A stretch of DNA of 64,000 bases, taken from assembly GCA_934120045.1 (NCBI GenBank), contig CAKOTF010000005.1:33195-97194 (forward strand), written 5' to 3'. A model generated the notes under the pieces. The model did no database searches. It worked only from the letters and a program-made list of their open reading frames with translations, and was not told where the DNA came from. The position numbers were made by a program, and so were the translations under genes. Position 1 is the first letter of the stretch. Every line of letters starts with the position of its first letter. The stretch is from an uncultured Clostridia bacterium (GTDB lineage Bacteria > Bacillota > Clostridia > TANB77 > CAG-508). Positions 25,461 to 34,849 of the stretch are shown here, piece after piece.

Positions 25461-27985
25461 ACAAATTTTTTATACACTTCCATGATAATTATTAAAGGTA
25501 TTGAAAATACTGCTAATCCACCAGCAAATTCTAATGGTATTGTTTTTAAACGTAATATATTTGATAATATATCACTTCTCACGACTATTATTTGTATTAA
25601 ACATGTTATCAATATTGAAAATATCAAAAATTTATTATTTTGTCCTGATATTTTAAATGCTGAAATTTTTTCACTTCTACAATTAAAGATATGAATATTT
25701 TCCATTAAGACCATCAATGTTAGTAAATAACTTCTAATAACTTCTATTTCAAGATGTTTTATATTATATAAATAAATATAAAGTGCAAATTCTATTATCC
25801 CCATTACTGTTGCTGATATGATAATTTCATTTATCATTAATTTGTCAAATATTTTTTGATTATTGGCAGGTCTATTCATTACATCTTCAACATCTTTTTC
25901 AAATGCTAAAGCATTACTTTGAATTCCATTACTTATTAAATTTAACCATAATAATTGTATTGCGACTAATGGTATTGGAAAATTAAATATCATCGCTAAT
26001 ACAAATAATATTATTTCAGATAATCCTGTTGATAAGAGCAAATATATTACTTTTCTTATATTATTATATGCTCTTCTTCCTTCTTCTACACCATTTACAA
26101 TTGATGAAAAATTATCATCTGTTATTATCATATTCCCTGTTTCTTTTGCAATATCTGTTCCACTTCCTATTGCAACACCTATATTGGCTGATTTTAGAGC
26201 TGGTGTATCATTTACACCATCACCTGTTACAGCAACCATTTTTCCTTCTTCTTTTAATTTTTTAACTATTTCTAATTTTTCAATAGGTGTTGCTCTTGAA
26301 TATACTTTAGTTATACCTATTCTTTTGGCTATTGCTTCTGCTGTATTTTTTTGATCACCTGTAATCATAATTGTTTCAATTCCAGCTTTTTTACAACTTT
26401 CTACCGCTTCTGTTACCCCTTCTCTAATTGGATCTACAAATCCTACTAATCCCAGAAATGTCATATCTTTAAGATCTTTTTCTTCTAATTCTTTTGACTC
26501 AAAATTTCTTTTATGAATTTTTCTTTGAGCAATTGCTATAACTCTATATCCCTCTTCTGCTAATTGAATATTTTGATTAAAAATTTTATCTTTATTTATC
26601 TTATCTTTTACATTCATATATTTACAAAATTCTAAAACTTTTTCTGGAGCCCCTTTTATAGTTACTACATATTCATTATTTTCTTCAAATACTACTGCTG
26701 AATATTTTAATTGTGATTCATAATGTATCATACTTTTTATATCAAATTGTTGTTTTATTGGAATTTTCATTCCTAATGCTAAAAATGCTGTATCTATTGC
26801 ATCACCTGAATGTTTCCATTGTTTTCCATCATATTCAAGCCTTGCTTCATTGTTTACATATCCCATTTTCACTATTTCTTTTATTTGTGTTTTATCTTTC
26901 TCATCACATCTTATTTCACCTATATCATTATATCCAATTCCTTTTATTGATGCTACACTATCATTCGGAAGAACTATTTTCTTTGCAGTTTGTTCATTTG
27001 CAGTTAATGTTCCTGTTTTATCTGTTGCTATAACATTACAACTTCCTAAGCTTTCAACTGCATTTAGCTTTTTTACTATTACATGTCTTTTTGCCATTTT
27101 ATTTGAAGATACTGATAATACTATTGTCATAGCAATTGTTAATCCCTCTGGTATTGCAGAAACTGTTAATGCTATTACTGTTGATAATATTTCTGCTAAT
27201 TTATATCCTTTAAAAAACAAAAATATTGATACAATTATTGCAAAAATCAAAAATGCAAAACTTATTTGTTTTGAAAATTTTTCTATTTTAATTACTAACG
27301 GTGTTTTTGAGTCTTCTGAAAGTAATACATTTTCTGCAACTTTTCCAAATTCTGTATATTGACCAGTTGCTATTACAACACCTATTCCTCTTCCTTTTGT
27401 AACTATACTTCCTGCAAATGCAATATTATCTCTTTCTGCTAATTCTGTTTCTTTAGGCAATGTTATATCTAATTTATTTTTTGGTTTTGATTCACCAGTT
27501 AAAACAGATTCATCTATACTTAGATTTTTTACATCTATTAATCTTAAATCAGCTGGTACTTTATTTCCAGATTCTAATTCTATAATATCTCCAACAACTA
27601 TATTTTCTGAATCGATTTCTTCTATTTTTCCATCTCTTAATACTTTAGTTCTAATTTTTATCATATTTTGAAGCTTTTCAGCACTTTTTTCTGAACTCCA
27701 TTCCTGATATGTTCCTATAATTGTATTTATTCCTATTACAACAAATATAAATATTGCATCTGCTTTACTTTGTGTTATTATTGAAAATATTGCTGAAAAA
27801 AATAGTATAAATATTATTGGATTTTTCAGTTGTTCAATAATTATGTTCCAAATAGTATTCTTCTTTCCTGTTGGAATCTTATTTAATCCTTCTTCTTTTA
27901 ATCTTTTGTTTGCTTCTGAATTTGTTATACCTTTAAAACTTGTTTCTAATTGTTTTAATATCTCTTCTTTTCCTTTATACCACAT
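25451..27985 (-). CDS. P2-type cation-transporting ATPase
   Basis: 844-residue P-type ATPase related to SERCA/PMCA calcium pumps. Motifs: TGES, M4 PEGL (SAIPEGLTIAM), DKTGTLT, KGAPE in the nucleotide domain, TGDGVNDTPAL, and about ten membrane helices. In M6 the segment reads NLISNGIQSNALAFE. SERCA has NLVTDG there, and its Asp ligand (Asp800) is Asn here, so Ca2+ specificity is uncertain. Shine-Dalgarno AAAGGAG sits close to the ATG. It is upstream of arsR on the same strand but separated by a consensus promoter. Confidence 0.9.
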   Translation of the reverse strand: MWYKGKEEILKQLETSFKGITNSEANKRLKEEGLNKIPTGKKNTIWNIIIEQLKNPIIFILFFSAIFSIITQSKADAIFIFVVIGINTIIGTYQEWSSEKSAEKLQNMIKIRTKVLRDGKIEEIDSENIVVGDIIELESGNKVPADLRLIDVKNLSIDESVLTGESKPKNKLDITLPKETELAERDNIAFAGSIVTKGRGIGVVIATGQYTEFGKVAENVLLSEDSKTPLVIKIEKFSKQISFAFLIFAIIVSIFLFFKGYKLAEILSTVIALTVSAIPEGLTIAMTIVLSVSSNKMAKRHVIVKKLNAVESLGSCNVIATDKTGTLTANEQTAKKIVLPNDSVASIKGIGYNDIGEIRCDEKDKTQIKEIVKMGYVNNEARLEYDGKQWKHSGDAIDTAFLALGMKIPIKQQFDIKSMIHYESQLKYSAVVFEENNEYVVTIKGAPEKVLEFCKYMNVKDKINKDKIFNQNIQLAEEGYRVIAIAQRKIHKRNFESKELEEKDLKDMTFLGLVGFVDPIREGVTEAVESCKKAGIETIMITGDQKNTAEAIAKRIGITKVYSRATPIEKLEIVKKLKEEGKMVAVTGDGVNDTPALKSANIGVAIGSGTDIAKETGNMIITDDNFSSIVNGVEEGRRAYNNIRKVIYLLLSTGLSEIILFVLAMIFNFPIPLVAIQLLWLNLISNGIQSNALAFEKDVEDVMNRPANNQKIFDKLMINEIIISATVMGIIEFALYIYLYNIKHLEIEVIRSYLLTLMVLMENIHIFNCRSEKISAFKISGQNNKFLIFSILITCLIQIIVVRSDILSNILRLKTIPLEFAGGLAVFSIPLIIIMEVYKKFVNK

Positions 27986-27998
27986 AAAAAAATCTCCT

Positions 27999-28062
27999 TT
28001 GAGTTATTATGCACTCAAAAGAGACCTTTTATTAAATTTTTTCATACTCATTATATATGAGT
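27999..28062 (-). promoter_or_regulatory. Palindromes around the P2-ATPase promoter region
   Basis: TTGAGT-8-ACTCAA (27999-28018) lies next to the Shine-Dalgarno. ACTCAT-5-ATGAGT (28046-28062) spans a TATAAT -10 candidate (28050-28055, minus strand). No good -35 at 17 bp. These may be operators or leader hairpins. Confidence 0.4.
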
Positions 28063-28109
28063 TATTAAGATTTCTAAGCAATCAAACATATAAAAATTCA
28101 AAAATATGC

Positions 28110-29078
28110 TTATATTAATACATCATGTATTTGTTTTAATATATTATCATCTACAATTTCTTTAAAAATAATAGAAATTTTTGTTCTTGTTATTTCTATA
28201 TTAAAGATTTCTAATTTATTTTCATTTGCAATTTCTAAAACTTTTTGTAATATATTATCACTTGAACTTATTCCATAGCCTATAACTGAAATTTTTGATA
28301 TTTCTTTTTTTACAATACTTTTTACTCCAGAACTTTCAAGATTATGTGTTATTTCTGTTCCTTTTTTATCATTAAATGTTGATTCTGTAATTATTGGTAC
28401 ATCAAATTTTTCTCCTATTTCTACACATCTATCATGAAGTACTTTTGCTCCTTCACTTGACAATGAATACATTTCTTCATAAGATATTTTTGTTAATTTA
28501 TCTGCATTAGGTATTTTTCTTGGATCTGCTGTATATATACCATCAACATCTGAATATATGTAGCATCTTGATGCATTTAATTCTGCTGATAATGCTACTG
28601 CTGTTGTATCAGATCCTCCTCTTCCTAATGTTGTTATATTATTATTTTCATCTATCCCTTGAAATCCTGTGATTATTACTATATTTTCTTTTAATTCTTT
28701 TTTTATTCTTTCAGTATCAATTTTTATAATTGATGCATTTTGATAATTATTGTTTGTATATATTTGCGCTTGATATCCATTTAAAGATATTGATTTATAT
28801 CCCATTAAATTCAATAATATTGCTAATTTTGATGCACTTACTTGTTCACCTGTACTTAGTAACATATCTAATTCTCTTTTATTTATATTTTGAGATTTAG
28901 TTATTTCTTCTAATTCTTTTGCTTGTTTTAATAAATTATCTGTTGTTTTTCCTTGTGCTGACACAACAACAACTACTTTATAATTCATTGCTTTTTCTAT
29001 TATTTTGTTAGCAACCATTATTAGTCTTTCATTATTTGCAAGTGAACTTCCTCCAAATTTTAAAACTACTATATCCAT
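28110..29078 (-). CDS. Aspartate kinase (short form)
   Basis: Catalyses ATP-dependent phosphorylation of aspartate, first step to lysine, threonine and methionine. Amino acid kinase motifs: KFGGSSLA at the N-terminus, VVVVVSAQGKTTDNLL, and GRGGSDTTAVALSA. At 322 residues it is about 80 shorter than usual (about 400). Only about 65 residues of ACT-like sequence follow the kinase domain, against the usual two ACT domains, so allosteric control may be altered. Single gene with Shine-Dalgarno AAGGAAG. Confidence 0.88.
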   Translation of the reverse strand: MDIVVLKFGGSSLANNERLIMVANKIIEKAMNYKVVVVVSAQGKTTDNLLKQAKELEEITKSQNINKRELDMLLSTGEQVSASKLAILLNLMGYKSISLNGYQAQIYTNNNYQNASIIKIDTERIKKELKENIVIITGFQGIDENNNITTLGRGGSDTTAVALSAELNASRCYIYSDVDGIYTADPRKIPNADKLTKISYEEMYSLSSEGAKVLHDRCVEIGEKFDVPIITESTFNDKKGTEITHNLESSGVKSIVKKEISKISVIGYGISSSDNILQKVLEIANENKLEIFNIEITRTKISIIFKEIVDDNILKQIHDVLI

Positions 29079-29159
29079 ATATAAACTTCCTTAAATAGTA
29101 AAAAAATAATAGTTACATTTAATTATAAACATAACTATTATATTATATTGTTTTTATGA

Positions 29160-30273
29160 CTACTTGTTACTATTAATATATTTCAAATAACTTTCTATAA
29201 ATCCATCTAAATTTCCATCCATAACTGTTTGAACATTTCCAACTTCATAATTCGTTCTATGATCTTTTACAAGTGTATATGGACAAAATACATATGAACG
29301 GATTTGACTTCCCCATGCAATATCTTTTTGTTCACCTTTTAAATCATTTATTGTTTCTTTTTGCTCTTTTTCTTTCAAATCAAATAATTTTGATTTTAAC
29401 ATCTTCATTGCTGTTTCTCTATTTTGAATTTGTGAACGTTCTGATTGACAAGCAACAACAATATTTGTTGGAATATGTGTAATTCTTACAGCAGATGATG
29501 TTTTATTAATATGTTGGCCACCAGCTCCTGATGCTCTATAAGTATCTACTCTTAAATCATCTGGATTTATATCTATTTCAATATCTTCCGTAATTTCAGG
29601 TAAAACTTCTAATGATGCAAAAGAAGTATGTCTTCTTCCACCTGCATCAAAAGGTGAAATTCTTACTAATCTATGTACACCCATTTCACCTTTCATATAT
29701 CCATAAGCATTTTCTCCAATTATTTCAAATGTAACACTTTTTATACCTGCCTCATCACCTTCAAGATAGTCTAATTCTTTTACTTCATAGCCTTTTTTTG
29801 TTGCCCATCTTGTATACATTCTATAAAGCATTTCTGCCCAATCTTGTGATTCTGTACCTCCTGCACCTGGATGTAATGTTAATATTGCATTATTTCTGTC
29901 ATATTTTCCAGATAATAATGTTTCTAATTGAATTTTCTCTACATCATCTTCTAGTTTTTTCGTAGATTTTAAAATATCTTTTGCAACTTCTTCATCAACC
30001 TCTAAATTTGCAAGTTCTGTTAATTCTATTAAATTACTTGCTTCATTTTGTGCTAATTCAAATTCATCAATCTTATGTTTTAATTCCTTTATTTTTACTA
30101 ATACTTTACTACTTATTGATGTATCTTGTTGCCAAAAGCTTTCTTGTTGTGTTTGCTCTTCTAATTTATTTAGTTCTTCTTTCTTTGATTCGATGTCAAA
30201 GAGACTCACCTAAACTTTCTACTTTGTTTTTTAATTGTTGTAATTTATTTAAGTTTTCTTCTAATTCTATCAA
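29160..30273 (-). CDS. prfB: Peptide chain release factor 2 (programmed frameshift)
   Basis: Recognises UAA/UGA stops and triggers peptide release. The tripeptide anticodon SPF (RISPFDAGG) and catalytic GGQ (SGAGGQHINKT) are present. The coding sequence is in two frames. A TTG at 30273 with AAGGAG 9 nt upstream starts LIELEENLNK, and that frame meets TGA at 30196-30198 in the context CTT TGA C. Slipping +1 continues DIESKKEELNK. The CTTTGAC slippery site with an upstream AGGTGAG is the well-known autoregulatory frameshift of prfB. Full length is about 370 residues. Its Shine-Dalgarno overlaps the stop of the upstream gene. Confidence 0.95.
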
Positions 30274-30286
30274 CTCTGTCAACTCC

Positions 30287-31417
30287 TTATATATTATAAT
30301 CTGTTATAGACAATTCTGGAAATTCAAAATCTTGACCGTCTTTAGTAAATTTTGTGGATATAAAATGATTTTTGTTCATCGTGATACTTCCTTTTAGGAA
30401 ATATCTATATCTAATTGTATTTGTTAGTTTTCCTCCACCTATTATAATTGGATCATCCCATGTTGAATCTATTGCATACCATTTTTCATTTATATTAACA
30501 TAGTTCCAAGCATGATTCTCAGTTTTTCCATCACTATTTGTTGCATTTCCAGTTATTATTATATTTTCTAATCCTGCTTCTGTTAACAAATACTGTAAAG
30601 CTTTTGCATATCCTTCACATACACATCTTTTTAATACTAATGCCCCATATATATTATATATATTCTCTTCTTCAAATGTTTGATCATAATCTATCATATC
30701 TACTAAATAATCATGAATATATTTCATTTTTTCAATATTATTTTTTCCTTCAATTTGAGTCAATATTTTATTTTTTACATCTATAATTTCATTTTCACAT
30801 TGGTCGATCTGTGATTTTGATGTAAAACCATCTAATAAATATGTTGGATCTTTAGCACTATTTATATATACATTATATTTTGTTGAAAATATTTTTTGAA
30901 TTGTTTCTATATTTATGTACATTTTGGTAACATCTATATAAAATACATCTGGATTCTCATAAGTAAATGCTTCAATAGCTGTTTGATATTCTTCTTGTAA
31001 TTTATCACTTCCATTTTCTTGTGATAATATATTATAAAAAGTATTTCCAAATTGGATTGTATATGTTCCTGTTTTTAAATTTTCTTTATTTTCATATAAT
31101 TTCTGATATATAATTTTTTCATCTGTGTTTAATTGTTTATATAAATAATTATTACTATAATCATTATTATTTGTTTCTTGTGTTTGATTTAAACTCACAT
31201 CTAATTTTGTGCTAGAAGTAGGTTTTACATTATCAATTTTATTATCAGACTCTTGATTTTCTATTTTGGGATATATTAATTCTAAATTGTCAAAGGAAAA
31301 ATCTCCATTTCCTGCAAATTCATTATACATTACATAGCCAAACAATATTACAATCCCAGCTAATACTATTGTTATTAATATTAGCAAAAACTTTATAAAT
31401 CCATTTTCTTTTTTCAT
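30287..31417 (-). CDS. Membrane-anchored transglutaminase-like protein
   Basis: 376 residues with one N-terminal membrane helix (about 9-29), a Ser/Thr/Asn linker and an extracytoplasmic domain. The C-terminal half holds a transglutaminase-like catalytic triad: Cys in RCVCEGYAKALQ, His in ENHAWNYV and Asp in IDSTWDDP. Bacterial members of this papain-fold family are usually peptidases or of unknown role. The stop overlaps the prfB ribosome-binding site. Confidence 0.85.
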   Translation of the reverse strand: MKKENGFIKFLLILITIVLAGIVILFGYVMYNEFAGNGDFSFDNLELIYPKIENQESDNKIDNVKPTSSTKLDVSLNQTQETNNNDYSNNYLYKQLNTDEKIIYQKLYENKENLKTGTYTIQFGNTFYNILSQENGSDKLQEEYQTAIEAFTYENPDVFYIDVTKMYINIETIQKIFSTKYNVYINSAKDPTYLLDGFTSKSQIDQCENEIIDVKNKILTQIEGKNNIEKMKYIHDYLVDMIDYDQTFEEENIYNIYGALVLKRCVCEGYAKALQYLLTEAGLENIIITGNATNSDGKTENHAWNYVNINEKWYAIDSTWDDPIIIGGGKLTNTIRYRYFLKGSITMNKNHFISTKFTKDGQDFEFPELSITDYNI

Positions 31418-31535
31418 TCAAACATTCCTTTCAATTTCTTTTGTATATTTCTATTATATATTATAAAATATATTTTTTCAATTGTTTATTTCAGTTAATT
31501 AGAATATTTTTCAAAATATTGTCAATATTAGAAAT

Positions 31536-33131
31536 ATGAATATTAAAGATTTTATAAATAACTTATTTGAACAAAATTATAACTTTTCGATTGCAAACAA
31601 TAAAAATAATAAAATAAAGCCAACAAATAATAATAATACATCAATTTATCCTAAAATAGATAAAAATCTTGAGTTTATACAAAGTAAATATAATACATTA
31701 ATTAATAGTGATATTGTAATTAGAGAATTTGAAACACTAGCTCAAAATCAATTATATAAAAGTTTTATAATTTATATTGATGGTCTAGTCAACTCTATTT
31801 CAATAAATGATTTTGTTTTAGAACCATTAATGTTTCCAAAAAGAGTTCAAAATCCTAATCCTGCCAATCTATTAAATTATATTGATAATAGATTATTGCC
31901 TCAAAATAGTGTTAATAAAGTCGAGGATTTTGAAGCTGTTTGTTCTGGAATTAATATGGGAAATTGCTTACTTTTTATTGATACTTTAAATATTGCTTTT
32001 GATATAGATGTAAAAAAATATAATTCCCGTGGTGTTGATAAACCTGAAAATGAAGTAATTATAAAAGGACCTCAAGAAAGTTTTATTGAAAACATAAGAA
32101 CAAATACCTCTCTTTTAAGAAAAATTGTAAATAACGAAAATTTGGTAATTGAGAATATACCTGTTGGAAATATTAGCAAAACCAAATGTGGTGTTTGTTA
32201 CATGAAAAATATTGCAAATTCAGATTTGATTGGTGAAGTAAAATTTAGACTTAGCAATTTATCTATTGATTCTTTACTTTCTACTGGTCAATTGGAACAA
32301 TTGTTGGAGGAAGAAGAAACTTTTGGTGTACCTCAACTCATTTCAACAGAAAGGCCTGATAAGTGTTGTAAATATTTGTTTCAAGGTAGAGTAATAATTT
32401 TAGTTAATGGAAATCCATATGCATTAATTGCTCCTGCAACTATTGAGGATTTCTTATTTTCTCCTGAAGATACAAATTTAAAGCCAATGTTTGCTAATTT
32501 TCTAAGGGCTATTCGTTTAATAGCTGCTATTATTACTTTATTATTACCTGGTCTTTATATCGCTATAGCATGTTTTCATCAAGAGATTTTACCTACAGAA
32601 TTACTTTTCTCAATTTTATCTGCTAGAGAAAATGTACCATTTCCAATGATTTTTGAGCTTTTACTTATGGAATTTTCTTTTGAACTTATAAGAGAAGCTG
32701 GTTTAAGAGTTCCTTCTCCTATTGGTTCTACTATTGGAATTGTTGGAGCTTTAATTTTAGGTGATGCAGCTGTTAATGCTGGTATTGTTAGCCCTATTCT
32801 TATAATTGTTGTTGCTATTACAGGTATTGCTTCATTTGCTATTCCTGATTTTTCTTTTGGATTTCATTTAAGAGTTTTTAGATTTATATTTATTGCTCTT
32901 GGTTTTACTGCTGGATTTCTTGGAATTGGAATAGGATTATTTATATATTTGACATTATTATGTAGTTTAAAATCTTTTGGTGTTCCATATACATCTCCTA
33001 TTACTCCAAGTTCTTCTGATAATAATGGATATTTCATTCCTCCTATTTGGAAACAAGAGTTTAGAGATAGCTTTTTGTCTCCAAAACGTAAAAAGTCTCA
33101 AGCAAAAATTAGTATGAAATGGAAATATTAA
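31536..33131 (+). CDS. GerA/SpoVAF-family spore membrane protein
   Basis: 531 residues. An N-terminal soluble domain (about 1-310, including QSKYNTLINSDIVIREF-type sequence) is followed by four to five membrane helices with REAGLRVPSPIGSTIGIVG and IPDFSFGFHLR, diagnostic of the GerA family of germinant-receptor A subunits and SpoVAF. No gerB or gerC gene or other spoVA gene is adjacent, so it may be an orphan receptor subunit or SpoVAF equivalent. No clear Shine-Dalgarno precedes the ATG; the upstream sequence is very AT-rich. It is the only plus-strand gene for several kilobases. Confidence 0.88.
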   Translation: MNIKDFINNLFEQNYNFSIANNKNNKIKPTNNNNTSIYPKIDKNLEFIQSKYNTLINSDIVIREFETLAQNQLYKSFIIYIDGLVNSISINDFVLEPLMFPKRVQNPNPANLLNYIDNRLLPQNSVNKVEDFEAVCSGINMGNCLLFIDTLNIAFDIDVKKYNSRGVDKPENEVIIKGPQESFIENIRTNTSLLRKIVNNENLVIENIPVGNISKTKCGVCYMKNIANSDLIGEVKFRLSNLSIDSLLSTGQLEQLLEEEETFGVPQLISTERPDKCCKYLFQGRVIILVNGNPYALIAPATIEDFLFSPEDTNLKPMFANFLRAIRLIAAIITLLLPGLYIAIACFHQEILPTELLFSILSARENVPFPMIFELLLMEFSFELIREAGLRVPSPIGSTIGIVGALILGDAAVNAGIVSPILIIVVAITGIASFAIPDFSFGFHLRVFRFIFIALGFTAGFLGIGIGLFIYLTLLCSLKSFGVPYTSPITPSSSDNNGYFIPPIWKQEFRDSFLSPKRKKSQAKISMKWKY

Positions 33132-33177
33132 AAAAGAATTTCTAAATAGATTTTTCTCTATTTTAGAAATTCTTTTT
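33131..33177 (+). terminator. Terminator of GerA-family gene
   Basis: Stem AAAAAGAATTTCTAAA / TTTTAGAAATTCTTTTT with U-rich end, directly after the stop codon. Confidence 0.8.
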
Positions 33178-33218
33178 ATATATTAGGAAATTTCAAAAAA
33201 CTTCCTAAATTTGTTCTT

Positions 33219-33758
33219 TTAATAATTCTCAGCTTTTATTTCAAAAAATGCTTTTGGATGATTACATACTGGACAAACTTCTGGAGCTGATGTTCCAACT
33301 ACAATATGTCCACAATTTCTGCATTTCCAAATCTTAACTTCTCCTGCTTCAAATACTTTTCCTTCTTTAACATTTTCTAATAGTTTTAAATATCTTTCTT
33401 CATGCTCTTTTTCTATTTTTCCAACTTCTTCAAATAAATATGCTATTCTTGCAAAACCTTCTTCTTTAGCTGTTTTTGCAAATTCAGCATACATATCTGT
33501 CCATTCATAATTTTCACCAGCAGCTGCTGATTTTAAATTTTCTTCTGTTGATCCAATAGCTCCACCATTTAATAATTTAAACCATAATTTTGCATGTTCT
33601 TTTTCATTGTCAGCTGTTTCTTGGAATATAGCAGCTATTTGCTCATATCCATCTTTTTTGGCTTGACTTGCAAAAAATGTATATTTATTTCTTGCTTGTG
33701 ATTCTCCTGCAAATGCAGTCATCAAGTTTTGTTCTGTTTTTGATCCTTTTAATTCCAT
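33219..33758 (-). CDS. Rubrerythrin
   Basis: Non-haem diiron peroxidase that reduces hydrogen peroxide in anaerobes. The 179-residue protein has two four-helix-bundle iron-binding repeats (FAGESQARNKY and DNEKEHAKLW; GKIEKEHEERY). The C-terminal rubredoxin-like centre has the spacing CRNCGH ... CPVCNHP. ATG follows AGGAGGTAAAATT. Monocistronic. Confidence 0.96.
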   Translation of the reverse strand: MELKGSKTEQNLMTAFAGESQARNKYTFFASQAKKDGYEQIAAIFQETADNEKEHAKLWFKLLNGGAIGSTEENLKSAAAGENYEWTDMYAEFAKTAKEEGFARIAYLFEEVGKIEKEHEERYLKLLENVKEGKVFEAGEVKIWKCRNCGHIVVGTSAPEVCPVCNHPKAFFEIKAENY

Positions 33759-33916
33759 AATTTTACCTCCTAAATTTCTAATATTATTATGTACTTTTAT
33801 TTAAATATTAAGCATTCTTACATAATAAATATTACTTTATCTATATTATATCTTTTACTCTAAAAAATCAAGCTTTGTAATTAAAATTCAACAATTTATT
33901 CAAAATCTTATCAATA

Positions 33917-34777
33917 TTAGAAAAAATACTCCTTTATCATCTTTATTAAATCTCTCAATTCTTTAGATTTATTAGAATTAGTATAAATTCCAAACTCAAT
34001 CTCTCCCAATTCCAGAGTTGTTTTAACTTCAACCAAATTAAACTTCTTGTAATCATTTTCATCTACATATTCTCTTGTTATTAATCCTAATGCCTTTCCT
34101 GAACTTGTAAGTTCCAAAATCGTATTATAACTACTATTTTTCAAATTTAGCTTTCTTTCTAAAGATAATGTTTGTAATCTTTTTACTGCTTGTGAATATG
34201 TTCTTGGTGTATATATAATTTGACTTTCTATATCATCAAGTGTTAATTCCTTATTTGCAAAATTTGAATTTTTACTTGCAATTATCACATCATGCAAATA
34301 TCCTAATTTTGTATATTCAATACCATTTAATATTTCATTACTATCTTTTTTAGAAAAAACTATATCTAACTCTTTATTCTGTAATTTTCTCATCATTTCA
34401 TAAGTTTCTTCACATATTAAATTTAAATTAACATTAGGATATTTTAGATAATATTTATTAAGAACATTACCAAAAATACAACTTCCAATATGATTATGAG
34501 TACCTATATTAATGACTTTCTCTTTACAAGCTTGTCTATCTATTGTATTCAATTCCTCAATTGGCTTTTTTATTTTTTCATATAATTTTTTTCCATCTAT
34601 AGTTAGTTCTACACCTTTACTTTTTCTTTCTAATAATTTCATTGACAATTGTTCTTCTAAATTTTTTATTTGTTTTGTAATTGCTGGTTGAGAAACATTT
34701 AACTTTTCACTTGCTTTAGTTATATTGCCTTCTTTAGCAACTTCTACAAAAATTCTATATAATTCAAAATCTATCAT
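33917..34777 (-). CDS. LysR-family transcriptional regulator
   Basis: 286 residues. The N-terminal winged helix (MIDFELYRIFVEVAKEGNIT, then SQPAITKQIKNLEEQL) is followed by a two-lobe effector-binding domain. It is immediately downstream of a radical SAM gene on the same strand, 72 nt after it. LysR proteins often control adjacent genes, but no operator is assigned here. The ligand is unknown. Confidence 0.92.
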   Translation of the reverse strand: MIDFELYRIFVEVAKEGNITKASEKLNVSQPAITKQIKNLEEQLSMKLLERKSKGVELTIDGKKLYEKIKKPIEELNTIDRQACKEKVINIGTHNHIGSCIFGNVLNKYYLKYPNVNLNLICEETYEMMRKLQNKELDIVFSKKDSNEILNGIEYTKLGYLHDVIIASKNSNFANKELTLDDIESQIIYTPRTYSQAVKRLQTLSLERKLNLKNSSYNTILELTSSGKALGLITREYVDENDYKKFNLVEVKTTLELGEIEFGIYTNSNKSKELRDLIKMIKEYFF

Positions 34778-34803
34778 TTATATCACTCCATACTTTTTAT
34801 AAC

Positions 34804-34842
34804 ATAAAAGCATGAAATATTCAATATATCTCATGCTTTTAT
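34804..34842 (-). terminator. Hairpin after radical SAM gene
   Basis: 12-bp stem ATAAAAGCATGA / TCATGCTTTTAT with a 15-nt loop. The 3' arm ends in UUUUAU, so it could be a weak terminator between the radical SAM and LysR genes. Confidence 0.6.
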
Positions 34843-34849
34843 GCTAAAA

